From Streptomyces harbinensis (GTDB lineage: Bacteria; Actinomycetota; Actinomycetes; Streptomycetales; Streptomycetaceae): 64,000 nt of DNA. Positions 7,863-17,748 of the stretch are shown one piece after another. Made by a program: the position numbers and the translations under genes. The stretch is taken from positions 1 through 64,000 of the forward strand of contig NZ_FPAB01000003.1 of NCBI RefSeq assembly GCF_900116145.1, read 5' to 3'. The notes beneath the pieces are model-generated. The model had not been told where the DNA came from and did not search any database. It saw nothing but the letters and a program-made list of their open reading frames with translations. Each line of letters starts with the position of its first letter. Positions within the stretch are counted from its first letter, which is position 1.

Positions 7863-9769
<1,907 letters not shown>

Positions 9770-9792
9770 TCCCCTGAACGTGCGCGGCCGGG

Positions 9793-9825
9793 CCGGCCCG
9801 CGCCCCCGGTGCGGGTGCGGGCCGG
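9793..9825 (+). terminator. Hairpin after leuA
   Basis: CCGGCCCGcGCCC (9793-9805) pairs with GGGtGCGGGCCGG (9813-9825), about 25 nt after the leuA stop, with one mismatch and a 7-nt loop. No T tract. Confidence 0.55.
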
Positions 9826-9931
9826 TTCCGGCCGTGCTTTTGGCCGGTCCGACTACTGCCGCGTGCGCCGGAGTGTGGTTAACATCACGTCTCACACTCG
9901 CAGTGTTGCGGGCGTGTTACGGAGGTCGGGC

Positions 9932-10519
9932 GTGCCGAGGGTGGCAGGGACAGGTATCCGAACGGCGTGGCGTGTCACCGACGACGGGGACTTCTTCTGC
10001 CCCGAGTGCGGTGGCGACCGCTGCTACCAGCGGCTGGCCGGACGGCGCCGGCTGACGGTCCTGGGCGTGCCGCTGCTGCCGCTCGGCGCGGCGGGGCCGG
10101 TCGTCGCCTGCGTGCTGTGCGGCACCCACCACCCGGTCGCCGCCCTGGACCATCCGACGACCACCGGGCTCGCCCTGCTGCTGCGGGACGCGTACCGGAC
10201 GGTGGCGCTGGCCCTGCTGGCGCCGGGGGACCCCGCCGCCCGGGCGGCGGCCGAGGACTCGCTGCGCGAGGCCGGCTTCCCGCAGACGCCGGGGGACGTG
10301 CTGGTGGGCGCGCCGTCGGAGGCGGAGGTCCGGGAGGCGCTGGAGCCACTGGCCCCGCACCTGGCCGTGCCGGGCCGGGAGAGCCTGCTGCTGCACGGCG
10401 CGCGCATCGCGCTCGCGGACGGCCCGTACACGGAGGCGGAACGGGTCACGCTCACGCTCGTCGGCATGTCGCTCGGCCTGGCGGCGGCGGACCGCGAACG
10501 GCTGCTGGCGGCGGCGTAA
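9932..10519 (+). CDS. TerB-family protein with N-terminal zinc ribbon
   Basis: 195 aa. Near the start is CPECGGDRCYQRL and later CVLCGTHHPV, two CxxC knuckles of a zinc ribbon. The rest is helical with the TerB pattern (HGARIALADGPYTEAERVTLTLVGMSLGL), an acidic metal-binding helical domain known from tellurite-resistance loci. The usual ter operon genes are absent, so a role in tellurite resistance should not be assumed. The GTG at 9932 was chosen over the upstream open frame because GGAGG lies 6 nt before it. Confidence 0.75.
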   Translation: MPRVAGTGIRTAWRVTDDGDFFCPECGGDRCYQRLAGRRRLTVLGVPLLPLGAAGPVVACVLCGTHHPVAALDHPTTTGLALLLRDAYRTVALALLAPGDPAARAAAEDSLREAGFPQTPGDVLVGAPSEAEVREALEPLAPHLAVPGRESLLLHGARIALADGPYTEAERVTLTLVGMSLGLAAADRERLLAAA

Positions 10520-10561
10520 CGTTCCCGGGCCGGACTGGACCGGGCCGGACCGGAGCGGCGC

Positions 10562-10583
10562 CGGGCCCTGGCGCCGGGGCCCG
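10562..10583. terminator. Possible hairpin between terB-like gene and the aminomutase gene
   Basis: CGGGCCC and GGGCCCG form a 7-bp stem between two converging genes. The whole 100-bp gap is extremely GC-rich, with several alternative stems, so this is a weak call. Confidence 0.35.
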
Positions 10584-10618
10584 CGCGGTCCTCACTCGTC
10601 CGGGCTCCGCCCGGCGCC

Positions 10619-11953
10619 TCACAGGGCGGCGAACGCCCCGTCCACCGCCGCGCAGGTGGCGGCCACCTCGTCCTCGGTCACCGCCGCCGCCACGAACCAG
10701 CACGCCGCCCCGTACGCGTTGACGTGCACCCCGCGCCGCAGCAACTCGTGCCGGAACACGTCGTAGCGGCCCCGGTCGGCGGCCAGCAACTCCCGGTAGT
10801 TCCGGGTCGGCGCACCGTCCGGAGTGAACACCACCTGGAACATCGCGCCGACCCCCTGCACGGCGCACGGCACGCCCCGGTCATGGGCGGCCCGCCGCAC
10901 GGCCGCCATGATCCGGCGGCCCGCCTCCTCCATCCACCCGGTGGTGGCCGGGTCGGCCAGCGCCCGCAGCGTGGTGAGCGCGGCCGTGGCGCACAGCGGT
11001 GAGGCGTTGTACGTGCCGCCGTGTTTGACGCGGCCCTCCGCCAGCGGCTCCATCAGCGCGCGCCGCCCGGCGAACGCGGCGATCGGCACCCCGCCGCCCA
11101 GCGCCTTGGCGAACACCGCCAGATCCGGCACCACCTGGTACAGGCCCTGCGCGCCGCCGGGGCCGGTCCGGAACCCGGTGCACACCTCGTCGAAGATCAG
11201 CGGCACCCCGTACGCCGTGCACAGCTCGCGCAGCAGCTCCAGACAGCCGGGGGCGGGCATCGTGCAGGCGTTGTTGGCGACGATCGGCTCGCAGATGACC
11301 GCCGCGAGCCGGCCCCGGTGGGCGGCGAGCACGGTGCGCAGCGCGTCCGGGTCGTTCCACGGGCAGACGACCACATCGTCCACGACGCCGGGCGGGATGC
11401 CGGGGGAGTGCGGTACGGAGCGGGGCGCGGCGGCCGGTCCCGCCTGTTCGGGCGTCGGACGGTTGGAGACGGCCAGGGTGTCCGACCAGCCGTGGTAGTG
11501 GCCCTCGAACTTCAGGACCAGCGAACGCCCGGTGAAGCCGCGCGCGGCCCGCACCGCGCCCTGGACGGCCTCGCTGCCGGAGTTGGCGAACCGGACGAGT
11601 TCGGCGCAGGGCACCATCGCCTCGATCCGTTCGGCGAGTTCGACCTCCTCGGTGGTGCAGGTGCCGAACATCGTGCCGGTGGTGAGCAGCGGGGCCAGCG
11701 CCCCGGCGAGCAGCGGGGAGGCGTGGCCGAGCACCGCGCAGCCGTAGGAGATGAGGTGGTCGATGTACTCGTTGCCGTCCACGTCCCGCACCCGCGCGCC
11801 CGAGCCCTCGCGCAGATAGAGCGGGTACGGGTGCGGTCCGGTCGAGGTCAGCCGGGCGGGCGAGCTGATGCCGCCGGCCAGCGAACGCCGCGCGCGGTCG
11901 AACCAGGCGCGGCTGGTGTCGGTGGCACCGAGGGCGGGAATGGCGCCATTCAT
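10619..11953 (-). CDS. Glutamate-1-semialdehyde aminomutase-like PLP enzyme (class III aminotransferase)
   Basis: 444 aa, fold type I. Visible are the PLP phosphate region NSGSEAVQGAVRAARGFTGR, EGHYHGW, IFDEVCTGFR (Asp for the pyridine nitrogen), and the lysine segment VFAKALGGGVPIAAF typical of HemL-like proteins. It is unlikely to be the haem enzyme itself, since no hem genes are near and its neighbours are an SDR and a PhyH dioxygenase. Such paralogues act as aminomutases or aminotransferases in natural product pathways. ATG at 11953 with GGGAG upstream; divergent from the SDR gene with 99 nt between. Confidence 0.85.
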   Translation of the reverse strand: MNGAIPALGATDTSRAWFDRARRSLAGGISSPARLTSTGPHPYPLYLREGSGARVRDVDGNEYIDHLISYGCAVLGHASPLLAGALAPLLTTGTMFGTCTTEEVELAERIEAMVPCAELVRFANSGSEAVQGAVRAARGFTGRSLVLKFEGHYHGWSDTLAVSNRPTPEQAGPAAAPRSVPHSPGIPPGVVDDVVVCPWNDPDALRTVLAAHRGRLAAVICEPIVANNACTMPAPGCLELLRELCTAYGVPLIFDEVCTGFRTGPGGAQGLYQVVPDLAVFAKALGGGVPIAAFAGRRALMEPLAEGRVKHGGTYNASPLCATAALTTLRALADPATTGWMEEAGRRIMAAVRRAAHDRGVPCAVQGVGAMFQVVFTPDGAPTRNYRELLAADRGRYDVFRHELLRRGVHVNAYGAACWFVAAAVTEDEVAATCAAVDGAFAAL

Positions 11954-12052
11954 GGCTGCTCCCGTTTGCGGGGGACCGGCGGGGGACACGTACCGGGCCG
12001 TGCGGTGCGAACGGTGCCGCACGGGCCGGGCGGGCGAAGGGACGGGCGGGGC

Positions 12053-12802
12053 ATGACGGAGCGGACGGCCGTGGTGACGGGTGCGGGCAGCGGGGTCGGC
12101 CGGGCGTGCGCGCTGGGGCTGCTCGCGGACGGCTGGACGGTGGTGCTGGCCGGGCGGCGCCGGGAACGGCTCCAGGCCACGGCGGCGCTCGCCCCGGCCG
12201 CCGACCGGGCGCGGCTGGCCGCCGTCCCGGCCGATGTGGCGCGACCGGAGTCCGTGGACGCGCTGTTCGCCGAGGTGACGGAGCGGTTCGGGCGGCTCGA
12301 CCTGCTGTTCAACAACGCCGCCGAGAGCATGCCGTACCTGCCGGTGGAGGAGGTGACGGCGGCCGACTGGCACCGGGTCATGGACTCGATCGCCACCGGT
12401 ACCTTCCTCTGCTCCCAGGCGGCGTTCCGCATCATGAAGCACCAGCAACCGCGCGGCGGGCGCATCATCAACACCGGCGCGCTGTCCGCACACGCCCCGC
12501 GCCCCGACTCGCCCGCCTTCACAGCCGCCAAGCACGCCGTCGCCGGCCTCACCAAGGCGTTCGCGCTCGACGGCCGCCCGTACGACATCTCCTGCGGGCA
12601 GCTCGACATCGGCAATGTGACCCCGGAGGACCGGCCGCAGCCGGCCGTGCGGCAGCCGGACGGGTCCCTGCGGGCCGAGCCGACCATGGCGATGCGGCAT
12701 GTCGTCGACATGGTGCGCGCCATGGCCGCCCTGCCTTCCGGGGTCACCGTGCAGTCCGTCCAGCTCATCCCGAGCGCCATGCCGTATCTCGGCCGGGGCT
12801 AG
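12053..12802 (+). CDS. Short-chain dehydrogenase/reductase with Phe in place of the catalytic Tyr
   Basis: 249 aa. Cofactor motif TGAGSGVG (residues 9-16), NNAA, and INTGALS with the expected serine region. At the active site YxxxK reads F-T-A-A-K (from PAFTAAKHAV): the codon is TTC where TAC would give Tyr. The lysine and the rest are intact. SDRs without Tyr are usually inactive as reductases or have changed chemistry. It faces the PLP enzyme across 99 nt and converges with the unknown gene at 12826, so it is probably part of the same group. Confidence 0.88.
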   Translation: MTERTAVVTGAGSGVGRACALGLLADGWTVVLAGRRRERLQATAALAPAADRARLAAVPADVARPESVDALFAEVTERFGRLDLLFNNAAESMPYLPVEEVTAADWHRVMDSIATGTFLCSQAAFRIMKHQQPRGGRIINTGALSAHAPRPDSPAFTAAKHAVAGLTKAFALDGRPYDISCGQLDIGNVTPEDRPQPAVRQPDGSLRAEPTMAMRHVVDMVRAMAALPSGVTVQSVQLIPSAMPYLGRG

Positions 12803-12825
12803 GGGATGTCCTCCGGCGCCGGCGC

Positions 12826-13359
12826 TCAGTCACCGTCCAGCCCCGCCACGTACGCCTCGACCCAGCGGCCCGGGGCCAGCCGCCCGCTGTGCCGCCAGGC
12901 GAGCATCCGGTGCAGTCCGTCGAGATGGATCAGCCCCTGGCGTACGGTCAGCGCCGCGTAGTCCTCGCCCGGCACCGCGCGGGTGCTCAGGAACAGCGGC
13001 TGGGCGGGCGCGGTGCTGCGGCGGTGGTGCGCCAGCTTGGCCGCGCACACCGGGTTCGTCTCCCCGTACGAGTCGCCGAGGGCGGCGAGCCGGGCGGCGG
13101 CCCGCTCCAGGGTGAGACCGGTCGGCGGGATCAGCTCCACCGTGCCGTACTCGCCCAGGTGCCAGGGCAGGACGACCTCCAGCACCTCGGGGCCGTGCAG
13201 CAGGACCCGGTGCCAGCGGCCCCCGAGCGTGCGCTGGGCGGAGCGCAGGTGGCCGGCGGCCTCGTCGTTGGTGTTGCCGTCGTCGGCCGGGTCGTACGGG
13301 TGCTCGCGGTCGAAGTGCGCGCGCACCCGGTCGAAGGTGACGCGCTCCAGCACCCTCAT
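12826..13359 (-). CDS. Unknown protein of a possible biosynthetic cluster
   Basis: 177 aa, not recognised with certainty (similar uncharacterised proteins occur in streptomycetes). No signal peptide or membrane helix. Features seen are RVTFDRVRAHFDREHPYDPADDGNTNDEAAGHL, PWHLGEYGTVELIPP and a C-terminal region QGLIHLDGLHRMLAW, with several conserved-looking His and Asp residues (HLDGLHRM) that could bind a ligand or metal. The ATG at 13359 overlaps the stop of the PhyH gene (ATGA), so the two are translationally coupled and most likely work in one pathway. Confidence 0.7.
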   Translation of the reverse strand: MRVLERVTFDRVRAHFDREHPYDPADDGNTNDEAAGHLRSAQRTLGGRWHRVLLHGPEVLEVVLPWHLGEYGTVELIPPTGLTLERAAARLAALGDSYGETNPVCAAKLAHHRRSTAPAQPLFLSTRAVPGEDYAALTVRQGLIHLDGLHRMLAWRHSGRLAPGRWVEAYVAGLDGD

Positions 13360-14153
13360 GGCACGTACTCCGTGAACGGGGCGGCGTCGAACAGCCCCGG
13401 CCGGTGCTCCGCCCCCAGCCCGCGCCGCCGGCCGCTCGCCAGCACCTGCCGCCAGTACGGCGTGACCGGGGGCCACGGCTCGCCACCGGTGCGGCAGTAC
13501 GACGCGTCGATCAGATAGCGGGCGGCGGTGGCCGCCGCGGCGCCGGGGGCCGGTGGGCGGCGGGTGTGGAAGAGCGCGGAGTGCAGGATCACCGTGGAGC
13601 CGGCGGGCAGCGCGCCGATCACCCGCTCGCCCGGCAGGACGGCCGTGCCGTGGTGGGCGAGCGCGTCCTTCTCGGCGACGGTGCGGTGCGAGCCGGGCAG
13701 CGCGGCCAGCGGGCCGAGGGAGGGACGCAGACCGTGCGGATAGGGCAGCGCGTGCACCATGGGGGCGTCGCGGTGGCGCTGCGGGCGCTGTTCGTAGTCG
13801 TGGTGCCAGCTCTTGCCCGGGCCGTTCGCCGGGCGGCGGTCGCTGTGCAGATAGTGGAAGACGAGCGACGGGCCGAGCAGCGCGGGATGGCTGAGCAGAT
13901 CGAGCAGCGGGGGGAAGACGGCGAGTTCACCGTGCGCCTCCAGGTCCAGCTCCACGCGTTCCGGCGGCGCCACCTCGGCCGGCCGCAGCGCGGCGTCGAT
14001 GGAGCGCTGCCGCAGCCCGGAGTCCACCCAGTGGTCCACCTCGGGGGTCAGCCGCGCGACGAGATCCGCCGGGAGGAAGCCGGGCAGCATCAGATGGCCG
14101 GACGCCGCGAAGCCGGATAACTGGGCCGTGAGGTCCCCGGAACCGGTCACCAT
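13356..14153 (-). CDS. Phytanoyl-CoA dioxygenase (PhyH) family Fe(II)/2-oxoglutarate oxygenase
   Basis: 265 aa. The iron triad is visible as HxD in KSWHHDYEQ and a distal His in TVILHSALFHTRRPP, followed by Arg residues that would hold 2-oxoglutarate. GFLPADLVARLTPEVDHWVDSG at the start is typical of PhyH enzymes, which hydroxylate or halogenate small molecules, often amino acids or amines. First gene of a two-gene operon with the unknown 177-aa protein. ATG at 14153 chosen; a GTG at 14162 is possible but lies on top of the ribosome site. Confidence 0.85.
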   Translation of the reverse strand: MVTGSGDLTAQLSGFAASGHLMLPGFLPADLVARLTPEVDHWVDSGLRQRSIDAALRPAEVAPPERVELDLEAHGELAVFPPLLDLLSHPALLGPSLVFHYLHSDRRPANGPGKSWHHDYEQRPQRHRDAPMVHALPYPHGLRPSLGPLAALPGSHRTVAEKDALAHHGTAVLPGERVIGALPAGSTVILHSALFHTRRPPAPGAAAATAARYLIDASYCRTGGEPWPPVTPYWRQVLASGRRRGLGAEHRPGLFDAAPFTEYVP

Positions 14154-14194
14154 GCCACTCACCCCCTTGTGTTCAGCACACCGCCGGTCTGTGT

Positions 14195-15247
14195 TTACCA
14201 ACGGCCGTCCGGGGCCATGCCGGACCGGTCGGCGAATGACCGAAACGGGACAGTCCCGGCGGCGGCCCGCAGAAAGCGCTCGCTCCACTCCACGAGCAGA
14301 TCGTGCAGCTCGGGCGGGCCGATCACCTCGAACTCCGCGCCGGTCATGCCGAGGGCCAGCAGCGGCCACTCCAGGGAATCGGTGGACATCACCACCCGGC
14401 AGCGGTCCCCATCCGGTCCCGGCCCCTCCCGCGGAACCTCCTCGACCGTGACCCAGCGGCCGATGCGGGCGCGGACCGCGCCGGCCGGCGCCCGTACCAC
14501 TGCCTCGACCCGGTACGGGGTGGGCAGCTGCCCGATCCCGGCCCGGACGAACGCGGCGGCGTCGGCGGCCGGCAGCTCGCGGGGCCGGAACCGCGCCCCG
14601 GTGGGGCGGGCCGCGCCGGTGATGCGGTCCAGCCGGAAGCTGCGCCAGTCGTGCCGGGTCAGGTCGTAGGCCACGAGGTACCAGCGGCGGCCCAGCATGA
14701 CCAGCCGGTGCGGCTCCGCATGCCGCTCGGTGCGCTCGCCGCTGCCCGCCGTGTAGCCGAAACGGACGCGTTCGGCGTCCCGGCACGCCAGGGCCAGGCC
14801 CGTCAGCAGATCCGGGTCCACCCCGTCCGGCGCGGCGGCGGCGCCGTCCCAGCCGGGCGCGGGGACGGTGACCTCGCGCAGGGCCTCCACCCGGTGCCGC
14901 AGCCGGGCTGGCAGCACCCGGACCACCTTGGCCAGCGCCCGTACCGAGGACTCGGCGACCCCCGCCACCGGGCCCTGCGCGGCGGCCTGGAGTCCCACCA
15001 CCAGGGCGACGGCCTCCTCGTCATCGACCACCAGCGGCGGCAGCGCGGCACCGGCCGCAAGCTGGTAGCCGCCCTCGGTACCGCGCTGGGCCTCGACCGG
15101 ATAGCCGAGGTCGCGCAGCCGGTCGATGTCGCGGCGCAGGGTGCGCACCGAGACCCCGAGCCGGTCGGCCAGCTCGGCGCCCGGCCAGAAACGGTGGGTC
15201 TGGAGCAGGGACAGCAGCCGGAGGGTGCGGGAGCTGGTGTTGGCCAT
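14195..15247 (-). CDS. WYL-domain transcriptional regulator (YafY type)
   Basis: 350 aa. N-terminal winged helix (RTLRLLSLLQTHRFWPGAELADRLGVSVRTLRRDIDRLR), then the WYL sensor domain with RRWYLVAYDLTRHDWRSFRLDRI near residue 185 and a C-terminal WCX extension. These proteins bind ligands or nucleic acid through WYL and regulate neighbouring genes. The divergent DinB gene begins 96 nt away, the most likely target. Confidence 0.88.
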   Translation of the reverse strand: MANTSSRTLRLLSLLQTHRFWPGAELADRLGVSVRTLRRDIDRLRDLGYPVEAQRGTEGGYQLAAGAALPPLVVDDEEAVALVVGLQAAAQGPVAGVAESSVRALAKVVRVLPARLRHRVEALREVTVPAPGWDGAAAAPDGVDPDLLTGLALACRDAERVRFGYTAGSGERTERHAEPHRLVMLGRRWYLVAYDLTRHDWRSFRLDRITGAARPTGARFRPRELPAADAAAFVRAGIGQLPTPYRVEAVVRAPAGAVRARIGRWVTVEEVPREGPGPDGDRCRVVMSTDSLEWPLLALGMTGAEFEVIGPPELHDLLVEWSERFLRAAAGTVPFRSFADRSGMAPDGRW

Positions 15248-15343
15248 GACCCCATTGTCCGGGTGCTTGCGGACAGGAAGTGGCCGCTGGGCTCCCTAGC
15301 GTGGGAGACGCCGGTGACGGACACCACCCCGAGGAGTACCGCC

Positions 15344-15913
15344 ATGACCACCACCCCCGCTTCCCCGCTCTCCCTCTCCGCTGCCGCTTCGGCCGCTTCG
15401 GCCGCGGACGGCGAACGCACCGACCTCCTGGAGACCCTGCGCCTGCACCGCGACTTCCTCCGCTACACGGTGCGCGGGCTCACCGACGAGCAGGCCGGAC
15501 GGCGCACCACCGTGAGCGAGCTGTGCCTGGGCGCCCTGATCAAGCACGTCGCGGCGACCGAGCGGCAGTGGACCGCCTTCGTCGTGGCCGGGCCGTCGGC
15601 GATCGGGGACTTCACCGAGGAGTCGGCGGAACTGCGTCAGGAGTGGGCGGACGACCTGCGGATGCTGCCCGGGGACACCCTGGCCGGGCTGCTGGCGGAG
15701 TACGCGGAGGTGGCGCGCCGGACCGAGGAGATCGTGGCGGGCCTCGACGGCCTCGGCCACTCCCACCCGCTGCCGGCCGCGCCCTGGTTCGCGCCGGGCG
15801 CGCGCTGGTCGGCGCGCCGGACGCTGCTGCACATCATCGCGGAGACGGCGCAGCACGCCGGGCACGCGGACATCATCCGGGAGGCGCTGGACGGGCAGAA
15901 GACGATGGGCTAA
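15344..15913 (+). CDS. DinB-family protein (DUF664-like)
   Basis: 189 aa, four-helix DinB/YfiT fold. Putative metal histidines are in LIKHVAATERQW and ETAQHAGHADIIREAL, the HxxxH-like pattern of the family; members include thiol-dependent (mycothiol/bacillithiol) transferases. ATG at 15344 with GAGGAG upstream. Divergent from the WYL regulator and overlapping by 4 nt with the tail of the HxlR gene. A second DinB gene occurs at 38242. Confidence 0.85.
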   Translation: MTTTPASPLSLSAAASAASAADGERTDLLETLRLHRDFLRYTVRGLTDEQAGRRTTVSELCLGALIKHVAATERQWTAFVVAGPSAIGDFTEESAELRQEWADDLRMLPGDTLAGLLAEYAEVARRTEEIVAGLDGLGHSHPLPAAPWFAPGARWSARRTLLHIIAETAQHAGHADIIREALDGQKTMG

Positions 15914-16314
15914 GGGGTGTCTGCCGTTCCCGTTCCCGTGGCGAAGCGCTTGCGGGATTCCTCGATGTGCCGCAGGTTCCGGTGGGTCCAGGAGCACATC
16001 GTGTCGACGGTGGCCCGCAGGCCGCGCCCGGGACCGGTCAGGGTGTACTCCACGCGCGGTGGCACGGTGGGGTGCACCTCGCGGTGGACCAGGCCGTTGC
16101 GTTCCAGCATGCGCAGGTTCTGGGTGAGCATCTTGTGGCTGATGCCCTCGACCTCGGCGCGCAGCTCGCTGAAGCGCAGGGTGCGCTCGCCCAGGGCCTC
16201 GATGATCAGCAGGGCCCATTTGTTGGCGACGTCGGAGAAGATCTCGCGGGCGAGCGAGTCGGCGCGCCGCAGGTCCGCCTCGTCGGGCAGGCCGCTGTAC
16301 TGCTTGGTCACCAT
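15910..16314 (-). CDS. HxlR-family winged-helix regulator
   Basis: 134 aa. Core pattern FSDVANKWALLIIEALGERTLRFSELRAEVEGISHKMLTQNLRMLERNGLVHREVHPTVPPRVEYTLT is a textbook HxlR/MarR-like winged helix. One cysteine (TMCSW) sits in the C-terminal helix; the usual redox-sensing N-terminal Cys of YodB/HypR is absent. Divergent from ridA-like gene 16430, which it probably controls. Confidence 0.9.
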   Translation of the reverse strand: MVTKQYSGLPDEADLRRADSLAREIFSDVANKWALLIIEALGERTLRFSELRAEVEGISHKMLTQNLRMLERNGLVHREVHPTVPPRVEYTLTGPGRGLRATVDTMCSWTHRNLRHIEESRKRFATGTGTADTP

Positions 16315-16367
16315 CGGGTTCCTCAGTCACGGAAAAGTGCGTTCTTCCAGGTCAGCGTTTACTCTCC

Positions 16368-16383
16368 TATGGTTTCCAAGGAA
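16368..16383 (+). promoter_or_regulatory. Candidate -10 and overlapping palindrome before the RidA gene
   Basis: A -10-like TATGGT (16368-16373) is followed directly by the palindrome TTCCAAGGAA (16374-16383), in the 115-bp gap between the HxlR gene and the RidA gene. An HxlR dimer binding here would block transcription of both. No good -35 is seen. Confidence 0.35.
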
Positions 16384-16429
16384 CCGCAAGAGAGCGCAGA
16401 TGCCGCTGAAAGAGGAAACGGAGCCACCC

Positions 16430-16837
16430 ATGGCCATCACCCTGATCGACCCGCCCGGACTGCCCGCCGTCGACGCCTACCGGCAGGTGTCGATCGCGAC
16501 CGGCTCGAAGCTGGTCTTCGTCGCCGGCCAGGTCTCCTGGGACGCGGACGGGACGACGGTGAGCGAGGGCGACCTCGCCGCCCAGGTCGAACGCTGCTAC
16601 CTGAACGCGGCCACCGCGCTGGCCGCGGCCGGCGCGACCTTTCGCGACGCGGCGAAACTGACCGCCTACGTCGTGGACTGGACCCCGGACAAACTGCCGG
16701 TGTTCCTCTCCGGCGTGGCCCGGGCCGCCGACCGGCTGGGCATCACCCCGCTCCCGCCGGCCACGCTCATCGGGGTGGCCGCCCTGGACGTCCCCGAGCA
16801 TCTGGTGGAGGTCGAGGTCACCGCCGTCCTCGACTGA
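16430..16837 (+). CDS. RidA/YjgF-family enamine/imine deaminase
   Basis: 135 aa, the usual RidA size. Seen are VFVAGQVSWDADG, AAQVERCYLNAATALAAAGATFRDAAKLTAYVVD, and PPATLIGVAALDVPEHLVEVEVTAVLD; the substrate-binding Arg found before the last strand in canonical RidA (PAR) is replaced by PPAT, so it belongs to another subgroup and may act on a different imine. GGAG lies 6 nt before the ATG. Divergent from an HxlR regulator. Confidence 0.88.
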   Translation: MAITLIDPPGLPAVDAYRQVSIATGSKLVFVAGQVSWDADGTTVSEGDLAAQVERCYLNAATALAAAGATFRDAAKLTAYVVDWTPDKLPVFLSGVARAADRLGITPLPPATLIGVAALDVPEHLVEVEVTAVLD

Positions 16838-16890
16838 CGGCGCGAGGCCGTGTCCCCGCCGGTGCCGGTGCCGGGACGGGCGGCGGCCCC

Positions 16891-16924
16891 GGGCCCCGGC
16901 ACCGGAGGACCCGGCCCGGGGCCC
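16891..16924 (+). terminator. Hairpin after the RidA gene
   Basis: GGGCCCCGG (16891-16899) pairs with CCGGGGCCC (16916-16924), between the RidA stop and recO. It may also trim read-through into recO, whose ATG follows 26 nt later. Confidence 0.5.
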
Positions 16925-16950
16925 GGCCCCGGCTGAGGCAGAATGCGCAC

Positions 16951-17700
16951 ATGAGTCTGTTCCGCGACGACGGCATCGTGCTGCGCACCCAGAAGCTGGG
17001 CGAAGCGGACCGGATCATCACCCTGCTCACCCGCACCCACGGACGCGTGCGGGCGGTGGCGCGCGGTGTGCGGCGCACCAAGTCGAAGTTCGGGGCGCGG
17101 CTGGAACCGTTCTCCCACGTCGACGTGCAGTTCTTCGCGCGCGGCAGCGAGCTGATCGGCCGCGGACTGCCGCTGTGCACCCAGACCGAGACCATCGCCG
17201 CCTACGGGCAGCCCATCGTCGGCGACTACGCCCGCTACACCGCCGGCACGGCCATGCTGGAGACCGCCGAGCGCTTCACCGACCACGAGGGGGAGCCCAA
17301 CGTCCAGCAGTACCTCTTGCTGGTCGGCGGGCTGCGCACCCTCGCGAGCGGGGAGCGTACGCCCGGCATGGTGCTGGACGCGTTCCTGCTGCGGTCGCTG
17401 GCGATGGGCGGCTACGCGCCCAGCTTCGAGGACTGCGCGAAGTGCGGGCTGCCCGGGCCGAACCGTTTCTTCTCCATCGCCGCGGGCGGGGTGATCTGCG
17501 GCGACTGCCGGGTGCCCGGGAGCGTCGTCCCCTCGCCCGAGGCGCTGCGGCTGCTCGGCGCGCTGCTGACGGGCGACTGGCCGGCGGCGGAGGCCGCCGA
17601 GAGCCGGCACGTACGGGAGGGGAGCGGGCTGGTCTCCGCGTACCTGCACTGGCATCTGGAGCGCGGGCTGCGTTCGTTGAGATTCGTGGAGAAGGGCTGA
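16951..17700 (+). CDS. recO: DNA repair protein RecO
   Basis: 249 aa. OB-fold N-terminus (GIVLRTQKLGEADRIITLLTRTHGRVRAVARGVRRTKSKFG), a helical domain and the zinc site CAKCGLPGP...CGDC near residues 158-185. RecO loads RecA on SSB-covered DNA and anneals strands. It is followed after 48 nt by uppS, an arrangement conserved in streptomycetes. Confidence 0.97.
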   Translation: MSLFRDDGIVLRTQKLGEADRIITLLTRTHGRVRAVARGVRRTKSKFGARLEPFSHVDVQFFARGSELIGRGLPLCTQTETIAAYGQPIVGDYARYTAGTAMLETAERFTDHEGEPNVQQYLLLVGGLRTLASGERTPGMVLDAFLLRSLAMGGYAPSFEDCAKCGLPGPNRFFSIAAGGVICGDCRVPGSVVPSPEALRLLGALLTGDWPAAEAAESRHVREGSGLVSAYLHWHLERGLRSLRFVEKG

Positions 17701-17748
17701 GCGGGGTTACGCTCGACCGCAGAGCATTCGAACCGTGGAGAGTCCCCT

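Noticed and set aside
10619..12700. 693-codon frame starting at 12700 instead of 11953 for the PLP enzyme
   Set aside because: The extra 249 codons run through the opposing SDR gene and have no homology pattern; ATG 11953 with GGGAG gives the normal family length.
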